NCBI RefSeq assembly: GCF_030936135.1
Contig: NC_082603.1
Coordinates: forward strand, 34,762,329-34,826,328
Length of the DNA stretch: 64,000 nt
Source of the DNA: Gavia stellata
Lineage: Eukaryota; Chordata; Aves; Gaviiformes; Gaviidae
Direction of reading: 5' to 3'
A program made the position numbers and the translations under genes. Shown in pieces: positions 24,801-36,800 of this stretch. Below the pieces are notes generated by a model. That model ran no database searches. It worked only from the letters and a program-made list of their open reading frames with translations, and was not told where the DNA came from. Each line of letters opens with the position of its first letter. Position 1 is the first letter of the stretch.

Positions 24801-27800
24801 ATTTTTGGCCCCGTGCCATCCCCCAAGTCTGCTGCTGTTAACGCAGAAGACAAGTGGGTCAATTTTTCTGATCAATCCCCGGAAAAGGCGACTCCGGAGT
24901 TGACGCCCAGGGAAAAAGCGGTGTCCCCGCCAGCGGCAGCGGGCAGCCCAGCTGATGTTCCAGCGGCCGAGCCCTCCCGCCCGCTCCCCTCGCCGCTCCA
25001 CCTGGAAGATGTTCACAAGAAGGTTTCTGAGCAGCCCCACCTTAAGGATGATAACATGGAGCCGGCTGCCTCTCCCAAAGATTTTGGGCTGGGACAAAGA
25101 GCGACCCCACCTCCCCCTCCGCCACCCACCTACCGGACGGTGGTCTCCTCACCTGGACCGGGCGCCAGCAGCGGCACGGGAAGCACCAGCGGTACGTCCC
25201 GCGGCGTTGAGTGTGCTTCAGTGTGGCCATGACCGCATCTGCCATCCCCTCCCGCCTGGTTGTGCCTGTGCCCAGCGCCCGTGCTCCCACCCAGCCGTCT
25301 CGTGCTTCCACGTCCAGCGTCTGCCCTCAGCCTCCTGTGTCCTCTCCCCTGCTCCTTGCTGCGTGTCTCATGGTCGGATGGGTCTGACAGCCTTTCCCCA
25401 AAGCTCCTGCGAGCCGCCCTTCCCACCTCTGCTACGCACATAACCCCCCGACGCAAAATTTGGCATAGGATTGCCGTTGCTGCAGCTCCGTCCTCAGTAG
25501 GCTTCAGAGTGAATGTAGGTGGAGAAAGTTCAGGCAAATAATCTGAGCGAGCCTCAGAACCAGGGGGGTTTAAATCTGTTGCAGACAGACAGGTCACCAC
25601 ATACCCTCGCCTTAGGGCTGCCGAGACCAAATAACTTGCAGCTCAAAGGTGGCACGGGTCTGAATGGCACTTGGCCCCTCTCGGCTGTGAGGGCAGAACC
25701 GGATAGGTGTGTCTGGCAGGTGCTGGCTGCCTGGCTTCACCTGCTTAATTATAAATGCCTGTGTGCCCGTTAGGGCAAACGAGCTCATCAGAGGTTAGCT
25801 TACACGAGCTCTCCCACGGTGCTTGAGAAGGTGCAACCTGATCGTGTTATTTTAGAGGCTGACCCCAGGGCACTTACCGTATGGGTGCAGCCAGAAGGTG
25901 CAAATTCCCCTCCCCGCCAGCTGCCGCACTGCCCTCCTGCATCCACGAGAAATTATTTTGGAGAGCGTTACCCCCGCCGAGCCTTGCAGGCACCTCCGGC
26001 TGGTGGCGGGAGATGATGGGTGCGTTGGGTGCGCAGCTCCCCAGCCCTGTGCCCGACCACTGTCGCCAGCCTCGTGTGAGTCTGAAAGCTGTGCCGTCTG
26101 CTTTGGGGGTTTGCCGTCCCCGGGGGGCTGTCCCCCCCACCCCGAGCGTGGCTGTCGCTGCGAGTGTGGCTTGGCTTCAGTGGTGGTGGCTTTTCTGTGC
26201 CGGCGGCTGTGGGGTGGGTGGGGGTTCGCACGGGGGCTGCAGTATCCGGCTGCGGGTGGCACCGGTCGGAACTGGGACATCTCTGGGAGATCGGCAGCAG
26301 GAAACAGCAAGCTTCTTCCTGCGCTGCTCTTCACCCCGATACCAACTGAGCAACTGCCTCGCGTGAGCGGAGATCCGCAGGATGGGGACGTGCTGGTGGC
26401 TCTGCACCTGGGGATGGATGGAGACCCCCCTCGGCGAGGCAGAGCTGCCTGTTTGGGAAGATCTCCTCCCCAGTGATTACCTCCCGGCTCACTTCGGTGC
26501 GCTCTGCAGCCTGCTGACGCCTCAGCCTTGCCCAGCGCGGGACAGCGAGCTGTAAAAATGCCGAGCGCCAAAATACGCACACAAAAATGGTGCAAAATAT
26601 CTTCAGAAAGCTGCATCCCATGGCAGCCAGTGCGGATCCGGCACCCTTCCCACCCCCGCCCTCTCCACCTTTCCGAGGCCCGCGTTGCTGCGTTCGGCCC
26701 CGGCGCTGTCCGGCTTTCGGATGCTGCGGAGCAGAGCCATCCCAGGCCCCCCTCCTGCCATCGCGTCCCACGGGAGCCCGGCCTCGTGGGTGTCACCGAG
26801 GGAGGGCTGGGGACCGGCATCCCAGCACGCTTCTGCTTTCATGCTGATTTACAACACGCTGCCACAGTTTCTCGCTGTAGTAAACACCCAGAGGTACATC
26901 GGTCTCCCAGAGACCTTAAATACCTGAAGAACGAACCTCCCTGGAGGAAAGCTGGCGACGGCAGGGCTTTGGCTAGCGGGTGGCCCCTCCTGAGCCCGGG
27001 CAAAACGCACTCTCGAAGTCTCCGTCTTGTGACGCTCGTTCAGTGCTGCTAGGTTACTTTCCCTGGATAATTCCTATTTTGTCAGGCTTTTACTGGGATA
27101 AGGAAGGAAAAAGTCAAACTTCGGTTCCCAAATTAGGCTTCTAAATAAAAATGGCTTGAATTTCGGAGTTGCGCAAATAAACAGCCAGGATTTGCTCTCT
27201 TTCAGCAAGCCCATCTCTTGGCTTAGCCTTCTGCCGTTTACCTCTCGGTCTCACTTCTATAGATCCGACTTTGCTATTTCCTTAAGCTGAGCTATCGCCC
27301 AAAAAACTTACAAAACGGATTCTCTCGTAAGCTGGAAGATCAAAGCTAAAGACATCGTTGTAGTGTTAGTCTGAGCACAACACGCCGCTCCGCAGACCGT
27401 AACGTGCTGCTGTGCTCCATGCGGTCCGGTAGCAAACACCAGCTCGGCCGTGCTGCAAAATGGGGTCTGTGTCCCCCCCCACACCCCTGCCACCCCTCTT
27501 ATGGGTGCAATCTCCGACCGCTCCGTACAGCACCAGCTACTGCTGAACTTACCCCGCAGGGAATTGCTGTACGTGGAGCAAAACAGTCTGCTGGGTATCC
27601 TCTTACGCATCTGTTAGAATTTCTGTTTGATTGCAAAAATCCCGGGGGGAAAGCCTTTGCTTCGTGCACGGAGGCGATGGGCACGGGGGTCTAGGGGTGG
27701 GCAGCTGTGGGGGCCAGCCTGCGGCATGCTCACGGCTTCCGTTTGTTGCAGGTTCCTCGTCCCCAGCTCGCCCCAGCACGCCGCTGGCCGCCTGCGGCAC

Positions 27801-30800
27801 CCCTCCGCCGCCGCCGCCCCGGCCCCCCTCCCGGCCCAAGCTGCCCCCCGGCAAGCCCGCCGTCGCCGACGTGGTACGTTCACGGCCGGGAGCGTGGCAT
27901 GCGCGGGGGATCCATGCGCTGGGAGGGCGGTGGGTCTGCCGTTGCAGTCCGGTGAGACGGATCAGCGGAGCGGAGCAAGTCATTAAGAGCATGTAACCCG
28001 TGGGTGCTGCCTGGGCTGTTTGGGGTTTTCTGTAATCTATTCACCGAGGCAAATTAGGCGTGGAAAAACAGCCGCGCACACCTCCCGCTCTGCCTGCGGG
28101 CGCAGCCCAGTGATGCCGACCGCGGGCGAGCGGTGGTTCGCAGTTACGGTAAAGGCAGAAAATGGGTGCGAAAAGGGACGGTGCCCACGGGAAGGGTCCG
28201 GCCGCCCGGGGGGAAAGCAGTGCGGGTCTGGCCACCCCAGAAAGGGTGTCTGGCTCGGGGTGGGGTGCCCGGCAATCTTTGGTGGGGCTCCCCACCGCCG
28301 TACTGCGCCGGCTGGGCTGCCGGGTTCTGCCCCGCCACCCCGGGCTGCTTCAGGTAAGTTGTAGAGAATCTTTGGATTGATGTTATGGATATAAAATTAT
28401 CTCCAAAGGATCCATAAGGACCCAATGAGCTGCTCCCGAGGGAGCTGGCACATGGTGGGCACCGCTCCCTTCCCGATGCCGGGTGCATTAAATCCGTCCC
28501 GTGGCCCCTGGATCTCCCGTCCTCGGTGCGGATGGGGACTTCAAACCCCCAGACCCGCGAGAGGGTGGGAATCATCTGCCATTTTTCTAGGTCCAGACTA
28601 AAATGCCATTGGCACTGAAAGTTGCTCAGTTCTGCGCTCACCCAGCAGCGCTGCCCCGGGACGCCAGCGGAGCCGCCCGGCCTGGAGCTACGGAGGGTTA
28701 CGGCTTCAGGCTAAAGCTTCTGTTTGTTTGATGCAAATGTCGCTGTGCATATATTTTCTTTAACCTTTTGTTATTTTATGTTTTTCTACAGTCCAGGCCT
28801 TTTAGCCCTCCTATTCACTCATCCAGCCCTCCTCCGATAGCACCTTTAGCCCGTGCTGAAAGTACTTCTTCCATATCTTCCACCAATTCCCTGAGTGCAG
28901 CCACCACTCCCACCGTTGGTAAAAACATACAGCACTGCTGTTCTTTCACCTTTCCTACCTCCGAACGTCCTTAAAAGATTCCTGAAACCCTTTTCATTTG
29001 CTAGAGCGGTTCTTCGGGTTCACGTTCATTAAGTTCCATCAGGTTTTTAAATGCAAAAAGGGATTTGGGGAGGGGGGTGACGGATCGTGAACGTGATGCT
29101 GCTAGGGAAGTTTTCTTTGTGGCAGCTCTGAACGTTGAGAAAAATGAATGTTTGGTGAAGGCAGAGGTTATCACCAAGTGAAACATATTACAAAATGTGC
29201 TTATGGTCTGTAAATTCGATCAAAATAAGATTATTTTTTTTGTGGGGAATGCTTGTAGCCGGGAGGGGGACGGGGCTGGAAGCCAGACGGTGGGATCCAG
29301 CAAAAAATTAATATTAAATCTTCTTGAATGTCTCAAATTCACATTTCCCCTTAAAGCGGTAGTGGGAAACGGCATCTTGGAAAAAGCTCTTCCAAACCGT
29401 TAGCTTGACATGTCCTAGAGCAGAACAAAGTGCTGCAGTTTACTTTTGGAGGAATGTCCCGAAAAACAAGGGGTTTGCCAAACCTCCCAGGTGCCCCCCC
29501 GGGGCCTGAGACAAGAAATGCAAATACAGTCTGGCTGGCAGCTCCCAGGCTCCATGTGCTGGGTCCCTCGCGCCTCCCTCTTCCGTCCCCTCCGTCCCGG
29601 CTGCCGGCGCTCCCTCCTCCGCCATCCCTGCCATCCCACCTGGCTGCCGGCCCCACCGCCTCTTGCTTCCCGCAGCTCCATCTTCCACCAGGACATCCCT
29701 GCTCCTTTTTTCTTTTCTTCCCATGTTTTTTGCGCTGAGCACGCCTGGTTTGCGTGGCGGGGAAGGAGCTTTGCCGGCGACGGCTGGCATAGGCTGGCAG
29801 ATGGGCTCTGTGGAGGGAGCTAAACCCCAAACCTCCGAAAACCCAAACCTGGCTGGTCTTCGCGTGCGCTCGGCCACGGTCCCGGCTGCAGCGTTTCCCA
29901 CCGGCTGTCACCTTACGAGCGGTGGGGAGCAGCAGCGTCGCCACCCCAACACCGCCTCTGACGGCTGGAAGAGCACGGGGTGGCCTGAGCTGCGCGGCGG
30001 GTGCCCTCCCCGTGGTGCCGGTGGCTGAGCGTGCCCGCCCGAGCCCTCCCCGTGGGTTTGCTGGAGTCTCCGACCTGCGTCTCCGTCCTGTTGTTTGCTT
30101 CTCTCTCGAGGTGTTGTAGATGCTTGTACCTGTTCGCCGGCTGTTGGTCACCGTCACAGCATGCTGCTGAAAAAAAACAATTGCATCTCAAGCGAGGGGC
30201 CAGCCAGCCCCGAGCATCCCCGGTGTGTCGGCTGTCGGTCCTGTCTGTGCCCGCTGTCCCGCAGCTTCGGCAGCGAGCCGCCGGCGGTGGGGCCGGCGGC
30301 AGCCTCAGCCGGTGCTTGTGGGCACGGTGGCCCTGGGGCGCCCGGGGCCGTGGTGGTAAACGCGATTTTGGTGGAGGGGAGCAGCCAGGCTGAGGACAGG
30401 GATGGCGGTGGGGGTTCAGGAGGCTGGAGAAGCGGCTAAGAAATAGGGGCTGCGTGCTGGTCCCGTAGGCTGAGCAGGCAGTGGGTCCCTTAGGCTCTCT
30501 TTTTAAAGTTTATTTTTTTTTTCCTCTCTAACGCATATATTTTTGTAAACAAAAGTTGCTGCTTGATGTTTTTAATGACTTGCCCACCCCGAGCAGCGGG
30601 GGTTGACGCAGCTGCAGGGGCGCGAGAAGCTGCGCCCACTGGCCCCAGCGGCTCCCACCCCCTCCGCGGGGGCTTTCCTTGAAAGAGAGCCGGAATCAGG
30701 GCTCTCGGGTCCCCCCTCGGCAGGGGACATTGAACGGGGCACCCCCAGATTGCAGATTTTGCACTTCCAGCGCCGTGCAAACCAAGTGGCAGGTGCCGCG

Positions 30801-33800
30801 TTGCCAGGATTTGGCCTGGGAAAAGGGGAGCAGGCAGGAACAGACGGGGTTTGGGAGCTGCTCTGGGAAAGCCCAAGCATCTCCTCGTTGTCCCCATCAA
30901 GGCGGCCGGAGCGAGGGTGGGCATCCGTGCAGCGCTCACCTTGCTGCGCTGGGCTGCAAACCCATAGCGGAGGAGAGAGTGCCTCTAACTCCGGGTGTGT
31001 CAGGCAGAAAGAGGAGAAGAGAAGGTAAAAGGCGTGCAGGGCAGAGGGGGGCCGGGAGCAGGGCTGCCTGGGCAGGGACGGGCAGGTCCGTGGGCACAGC
31101 AGTGGGTCGGGGACCGCTGGGGGGTCCCATGGGACCGTGACGGGGCTGGGAGAGCCCGAGCTGGCTGGGGCTGCCCACAGCCCTCGGCTCGCCGCCGCGT
31201 CCGGCTCCACCACGCTCTCTGTCTCTTGTTTCATGTGGCAAAGTCCAACGGAGTTTGTCCAAGAGCATGCGGAAGAGCGATTTCATTTACTTGTCCCCTG
31301 CACTGTTCTGGGTTGCTTTCGTTGTGGTTGCATGTGCAGTCTGAATAATTTATTGCAAAGAAAGAAGCTGTTATTTCTGTGTCAGTGCCCCTTCTGTTAT
31401 TTTTCTCGTTAAAATCCTTCTCTGTCTTTTTTCATTGATAACATGCACTGCTCGATTTGGGATTTGTTTGTTCGTTCTGTTGGTTTTTTTCTTTTTTTTT
31501 CTTCTTTCTTTTGCCTTTCTTCTCTTTATGTTGTCAGAAGATGATGCTTTTATTGACAAGCGTTTGAAAGGCGCTGTGAAATGCCTGCAGGTACTGTACT
31601 AGCAGGGCGCTTTCGAGACATCTGCCTTGGGAGCAGGCAGCCGCGGGTGCCCCCAGCACCCGAGCCCCGGCACCCACCGCTCGCAGCACCTTGCATGACA
31701 GTTTCTCAGTGACAAAAAAAGGACTGCGAGGTGAAAGCCTGTCGCCTCCTGCATTCAAAAAGGTTAATTTAACAGCTCAAAAAGCTGTTTTTCCCCCCCT
31801 ACCCCTAGTTATTTCAGCAGTACCTGGTGTCTAACGTGGCTCTCGAGGTGGTGTGAGTGCAGGGAGGCAGTGGTTGTAATGGGAAGGGAAAAATTCCAGC
31901 TAGGCATCTCCTGCTCTGTGTGCGTGTGTCTGTTTATCTGCAAGTTTTATGTCCTGAACTGCAATGGAAAATATCTACGTTCCACTGTCACTTATTTTGC
32001 ACACCGGCGTGGCACGCGGTTGCAGCATCCCGCCGGGGAAACGCTCGCTGCTGCTGTTGTAGCAGGGCAGAGCCGTCACCGGAGGTGAAGAGGATAAGGC
32101 GTGTTGGCCAAAATCAGCGCAGTTAGAATACGCTGACGGAGTGCACGAGCCGAGAAGCCTCTTCTGCTCTAGACAAAAAAGGGAAACCCACCCCAAAATC
32201 CTTACCAAGCGGGCAAAAATACTCTTCCATCTGGGCTTCCATAGCTTTGCTTTCTGCTTTCTGTTTCCTAAGCCAAAACCAGAGTTTAAAAGCCCCTCCT
32301 TTCCTTGCACGTGAACGGCTTGCAGCGCCTCGTCCCCTCCCCGTAGCGAGATAAATGACCTGCTCTGTGACTCACACTGTGTCCTTCTCTCTCCCTCTCC
32401 TTAACCTTTCCCATCCCGCTTCAACTCCTGGCCATACAGAGAATGAACAGCCTTCCCTCGTTTGGTTTGACAGAGGAAAGTTTTATTTGACTTTCGAAGG
32501 TAAGTAGTGCATAGCATACCCGGTAACGACTTGCTCCCCTTGCTCTTGCTCTCTGACTCCCGGGGTTTCCTTCAAAGGCTCCAGTCCGGCTTTCCGTGCG
32601 AAATGCTATGGCTACTTAGATGACATCGCAAGTTCAACCAGACTAATTTTGATTTGATTTGTGCCGTTTATCCCGATGATCTGTTTCCCTCTTTATTTAT
32701 TAAAAAAAAAAACCAAACCCCAAACAAACCAAAATCCAAAAGAACATTCTCGTACCGAGGCTGCGGTGAAAACCAGAGAGCGAAACCACTTGCACTGCCG
32801 AGGAACTTGACTCTGTCAACCAGGGCTTCTTTCTACTCTCCCTCGCAAGCTGCTCGTTCCCCTGAGCGGGCCGTGGCACGGTGCGGTTAATTAAAAACCA
32901 AAGGGCAACGGGTTCTCCACCGAGCCGGGGCCCCCTCCACACCTCCCATCAGATTTTTCCACGGCGAGGGGTCGGGAGCGTGCTGGCACTGCCGGCGAGC
33001 GCGGCTGAAATGCCCCCAGGTTGTGCTGCCGGGGCGGCTGGTCGGAGGCGTCGCGGGTTTCGGGGTCCCTCGTCGATGAGAAGGCACGTTGGGGAGGGCG
33101 CAGGGGGAGAAGAGCTTGTTTCGGGGCGGAGGGCAGCTTCTCCGAGCGCAGCATCCCGTCTCGGAGAGGGCAGAGGCGCGGGTGCCTGGGCGGCCAGCCC
33201 CGCTCCAAGAGCCCTGAGGCTTTGGAGGAAGCCTCATCACACAGACACCGTGCCAATGTTTTCCTTTTAAAAAGAAAAGAAAAGCGGGGAGGTTTGCTAG
33301 CAGCGGGAATAGGTGCTTTAAAACCCGAAGGAAGCGCTTTGAAGCTGTTGTGCTTGCGGGCAGAGCTGGGGGCTGCAGCTGGCACGGGGCGTGCCGGAGC
33401 ACGGGTCCCACGGGTCTCGCTTTCTGGGAAGCGTGCGATCCGTGTCCCCTCCAGCAACCAGCCGAGTGGCCCGGCATTGCGCTGCCTGGCCGCTGAGCAC
33501 GGGGGGTTGGTGTTTATGGAGCAAACCCCGTTTTGGTGAGCGTGATGCCGCAGCAGCAGGAGAAGGCAGGGATGGAGGCGGTGGTGACCAGGGGGTTGGT
33601 TTCTTCTTTCCTGCCGCCTTGCCTTTTAATCGGCCACAGCTGCCGGGCCCCGAGGTCCCCGCTCCGACGGCAGCTCCCGGCTTAGACCGGGGAGGGGGTC
33701 GGGGAGGAACTGCTTCCTCCCCATCCTCATTGCAGTTTTGCTGTTTCCAGCAAAAAACCCTTCCTGAGTTTCCTTTCCTCGGTGCCAACCGCCTGCCCGG

Positions 33801-36800
33801 AGCTTGGGGAAGAGCTGAGCGCGGCAGGGCAGGGGCCGGCGAGGGCTGTGCCGGCTGATCGCTGGGTCGAAGCAGCCGCCTTCGAGCGTTATCCCTCCGT
33901 ACACGTACCCTGGCACTGCGCATCCCCCCTGACCCCCCCGCCCTGTGTTTCCTCCTCTCCCTCGCTCGGTCTAGCACCAGCACTGCGAGCACGTCTAGAG
34001 TTTGGGGGGGTTTCTTGTGGTTTTGAGTATTAATATTTTTGAATGGAATATTTGAATTCTTGTACTCGGTTCTGGCAGTGTGAACGGTCCAGAACGGAGC
34101 AGGGGTTTGTCCTGGGCACGCCGGCCGGCTGGCACGGCAGCAGGGCTACAGGAGCGTGGCACTGGCTCCAGGCTCATCTCACGTCCCGGGTTGGAGCTGT
34201 CTTCCATGCGCTGGATTTCCTGATCTATCCCTAAACCTCTGAGTCCAACTTTAAAAAAAAAGGCTAAACTTCAATGCTCATCTCTAGGGAGGTGAAAGGA
34301 GATCTGCCGAGTTTGGCATCTGTAACTCAGGGCGTGAAATGCTAGAAGAGAAATGATCTTTTGTTTCTGGGTTTGGGGCTTTTTGTGCTCAGATCCGTGT
34401 ATTTGCAGAAGGGGGGTAGTTTGGTCGTGTGTGAAAAGACGCGGTGCAGCTTTGGTGATGCTCTCCTGCATACGCGGGCAGGATCGCTGGTACTCAGCTG
34501 TCTTTACTCCATGTCTGTATTTTCCACCTTTGTGTAGGGAAAAGGAAGGCAAATGAACCTGGTGCCCTGCTTATGGCTGGATCCAAAGCTGCATAAAGTG
34601 TGTTTTTTTCTTCTCCAGTATTATCAGGTCATTTTTGCCAAAATGAAAAATTTCTAAAAATTACTTCTGAAGCAGCCACTGAAAAGCCAGATTTTTGGTG
34701 GAGGCGTGCCACAGTAACTAGACTTGTCTCTCAAGTTTCTGGAAAAGAATTCTAGGCTTTAAAAGAGATTAAAAGTTTTATTAAAATACTTGTTTAGTCT
34801 CTGAAGCCATTAAGAGAGGAATATATAGGTTCATGAGGGAAGAGTGGAGGGAACCGAGAACCCTGATTGCCAATTCCATCCACATGATTTTTATTCCAAG
34901 TCAGGTTAGAAATGTGGAGGATATTTTGCTGCTGTCGCTGTTCAGATGAACTCAGATTTTCAAAGGCCAGCTGAGCCTGGTAATAGAGATACGTGAAATG
35001 GGCCGGTTTATTCTTGCACATAGAATCTTTCATTCTGGAGAATGAAGAAATCCCATATACGCACAGAGAAATGGTGGAAGACATGAGAGACTGAAAATCA
35101 GGGAAAAGGCACGTTGGTATGAGAGATGCCCACCCCTCGTTCGATGCTCCGGTGCAGGTCTAGGCTAAACCCGGCTGCAGTCGGATCGTGTACGTTTGGG
35201 AGGTGTTTTTTTTTTCTCTCCCGAAGAATAATGATTATATTGTCAAGGATCACGGGCTTTGCTGCTGCTGGGCGGCTCAAGACCTTCCTCTTGCCTTCTC
35301 TGCCGAGATAAGCCCGATGTTCCTCTGCTGGGTGACGCCTCCAGTTTTCACCCCTCTGTAGCCAGCCTGCATTGACCTTTTTCAATCTCATCTGTATTTC
35401 TGGGTGGATGCGATGAGAATATCCCACCGCATTCGGCTGGATTCGATGCGCTGGGGAGTCGTTGCTCTGGGTGTGGGGAGCAAGGACGTGCTCTCTGATA
35501 ACCCACCAGTGGTGTCTATGGAAAGAATTTATTACAAGATACGTTACCCTACCAGTCCACGGTGCTGCCCTGTAGCCCTGCACGTCCCCCCCGCGCGTAG
35601 CCAGGTATCGCAGCGGGGCTGCGATAACCGGTGATTTTGGGGAGCTGCCGGTGCCTTCACGCGGGGTTGGCACTGACATGAAGTGGATGTTTGCCGAGTC
35701 CCTGATGCATAGCTCGGGGCTGCGTCCTCAGAAGCGGCAGGCTTGGGGAGCCGCAGGTTCGCTGCCTCCCCGGGGGCATTAGGATAATGAACGTGTGCAT
35801 GGCGATGGGTCTGTCGCGTGGGTGAGATGCTCCGTCTGCCCGTCCCGTGCGCTGGGACAGCCGGACGCGCTGCACTTACTGAGCATCATTATTCCGGGCT
35901 GTGGCTGGAATCACTTGTTCCCCCGAGTCTCTTGAGGCATGTGACCAAGAGGGAGACGCGTGGCTACATTAATTTTTTACAGCCTTTTAGGCTACATCAG
36001 ACATTGGAAGGGAAAGTCCCAGCACCGGAGAGGCTCATCTGTGCTCTAGGAGAGAGTAGCTTTGGTTTTATACATTAATGCGCTGCCTGCATGGATGCAG
36101 TTGTAAGGCGTGAGGAATCCTCCTCGCCTGCGAATGCCATGTTTTTTCACAATTAATATATCAAAACTCAAAGTATAATTTAAGTAACAGAAATGCTTTC
36201 TCCAGGAGACGTTACGCATCCCGATTTCCTGCGCCCAAACCCTCTCATTTACTCTCACAAAATTTGCAGCAGCAAGCCAGGACCTTGCTGTACGTCACAC
36301 AAAACCCACGGCGGATCGCTTAGATGCGAGGCAAAAAGTAACAGGGCAACGCGGCAGCGGTGGGAAGCAGCAGATAAAGAAGGGAGGGGATTGGTTTTGA
36401 AGACACTCCAAGCAGAAAAGCAGGAGCTCACCAGAAACACGCTGCATTTCGCTCAGTCGCTTTGCTTTTCCCTCGCCCCGCTGCCTGCGGAGGTGCTGCC
36501 CTTCCCCAGGCCGGCGTTTAATCTCGCTGGGCTTCGGCTGAAGCTGGCCCGCGCTTGCATGCTCTGAACAAAACCCTGGGCTGAATTAATAGCCCGTTTC
36601 ACCCGCCTGATTCAGACCCTGTAAATGAAGGTAACAGAGTAAGGGGGTGTCGGGGTCCCCGGGTAAGCTGCCCCTCCGGATCCCTTTGCCATTCCTTTTT
36701 AGCCGGTCTGGGGCAAAATAATCCTTGTGCTTAACCTGATGTACAGGCTGTGATATAGAAAAAAGGCTCCAAAATGATGCGTTGCAGAAAAATAGATAAG

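Larger units (their letters stand above)
27874..32439 (+). other. SGIP1 introns flanking the SRPFSPP exon
   Basis: Two introns (27874-28791 and 28919-32439). The second contains the candidate 53-nt exon and its pyrimidine tract at about 31,480-31,537. Nothing else is recognised. Confidence 0.5.

Noticed and set aside
25852-26820. 322-codon open frame on the minus strand
   Set aside because: It lies in a GC-rich SGIP1 intron, overlaps open frames in other phases, is compositionally biased and resembles no family.
29351-30157. 268-codon open frame on the minus strand
   Set aside because: Arginine/glycine-rich by composition, with shadows in other frames and no domain. GC-rich intron.
35098-35679. 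193-codon minus-strand open frame with a mixed amino-acid composition
   Set aside because: Better-looking composition than the others, but no recognisable domain, no splice or promoter context and no homology that I can recall.
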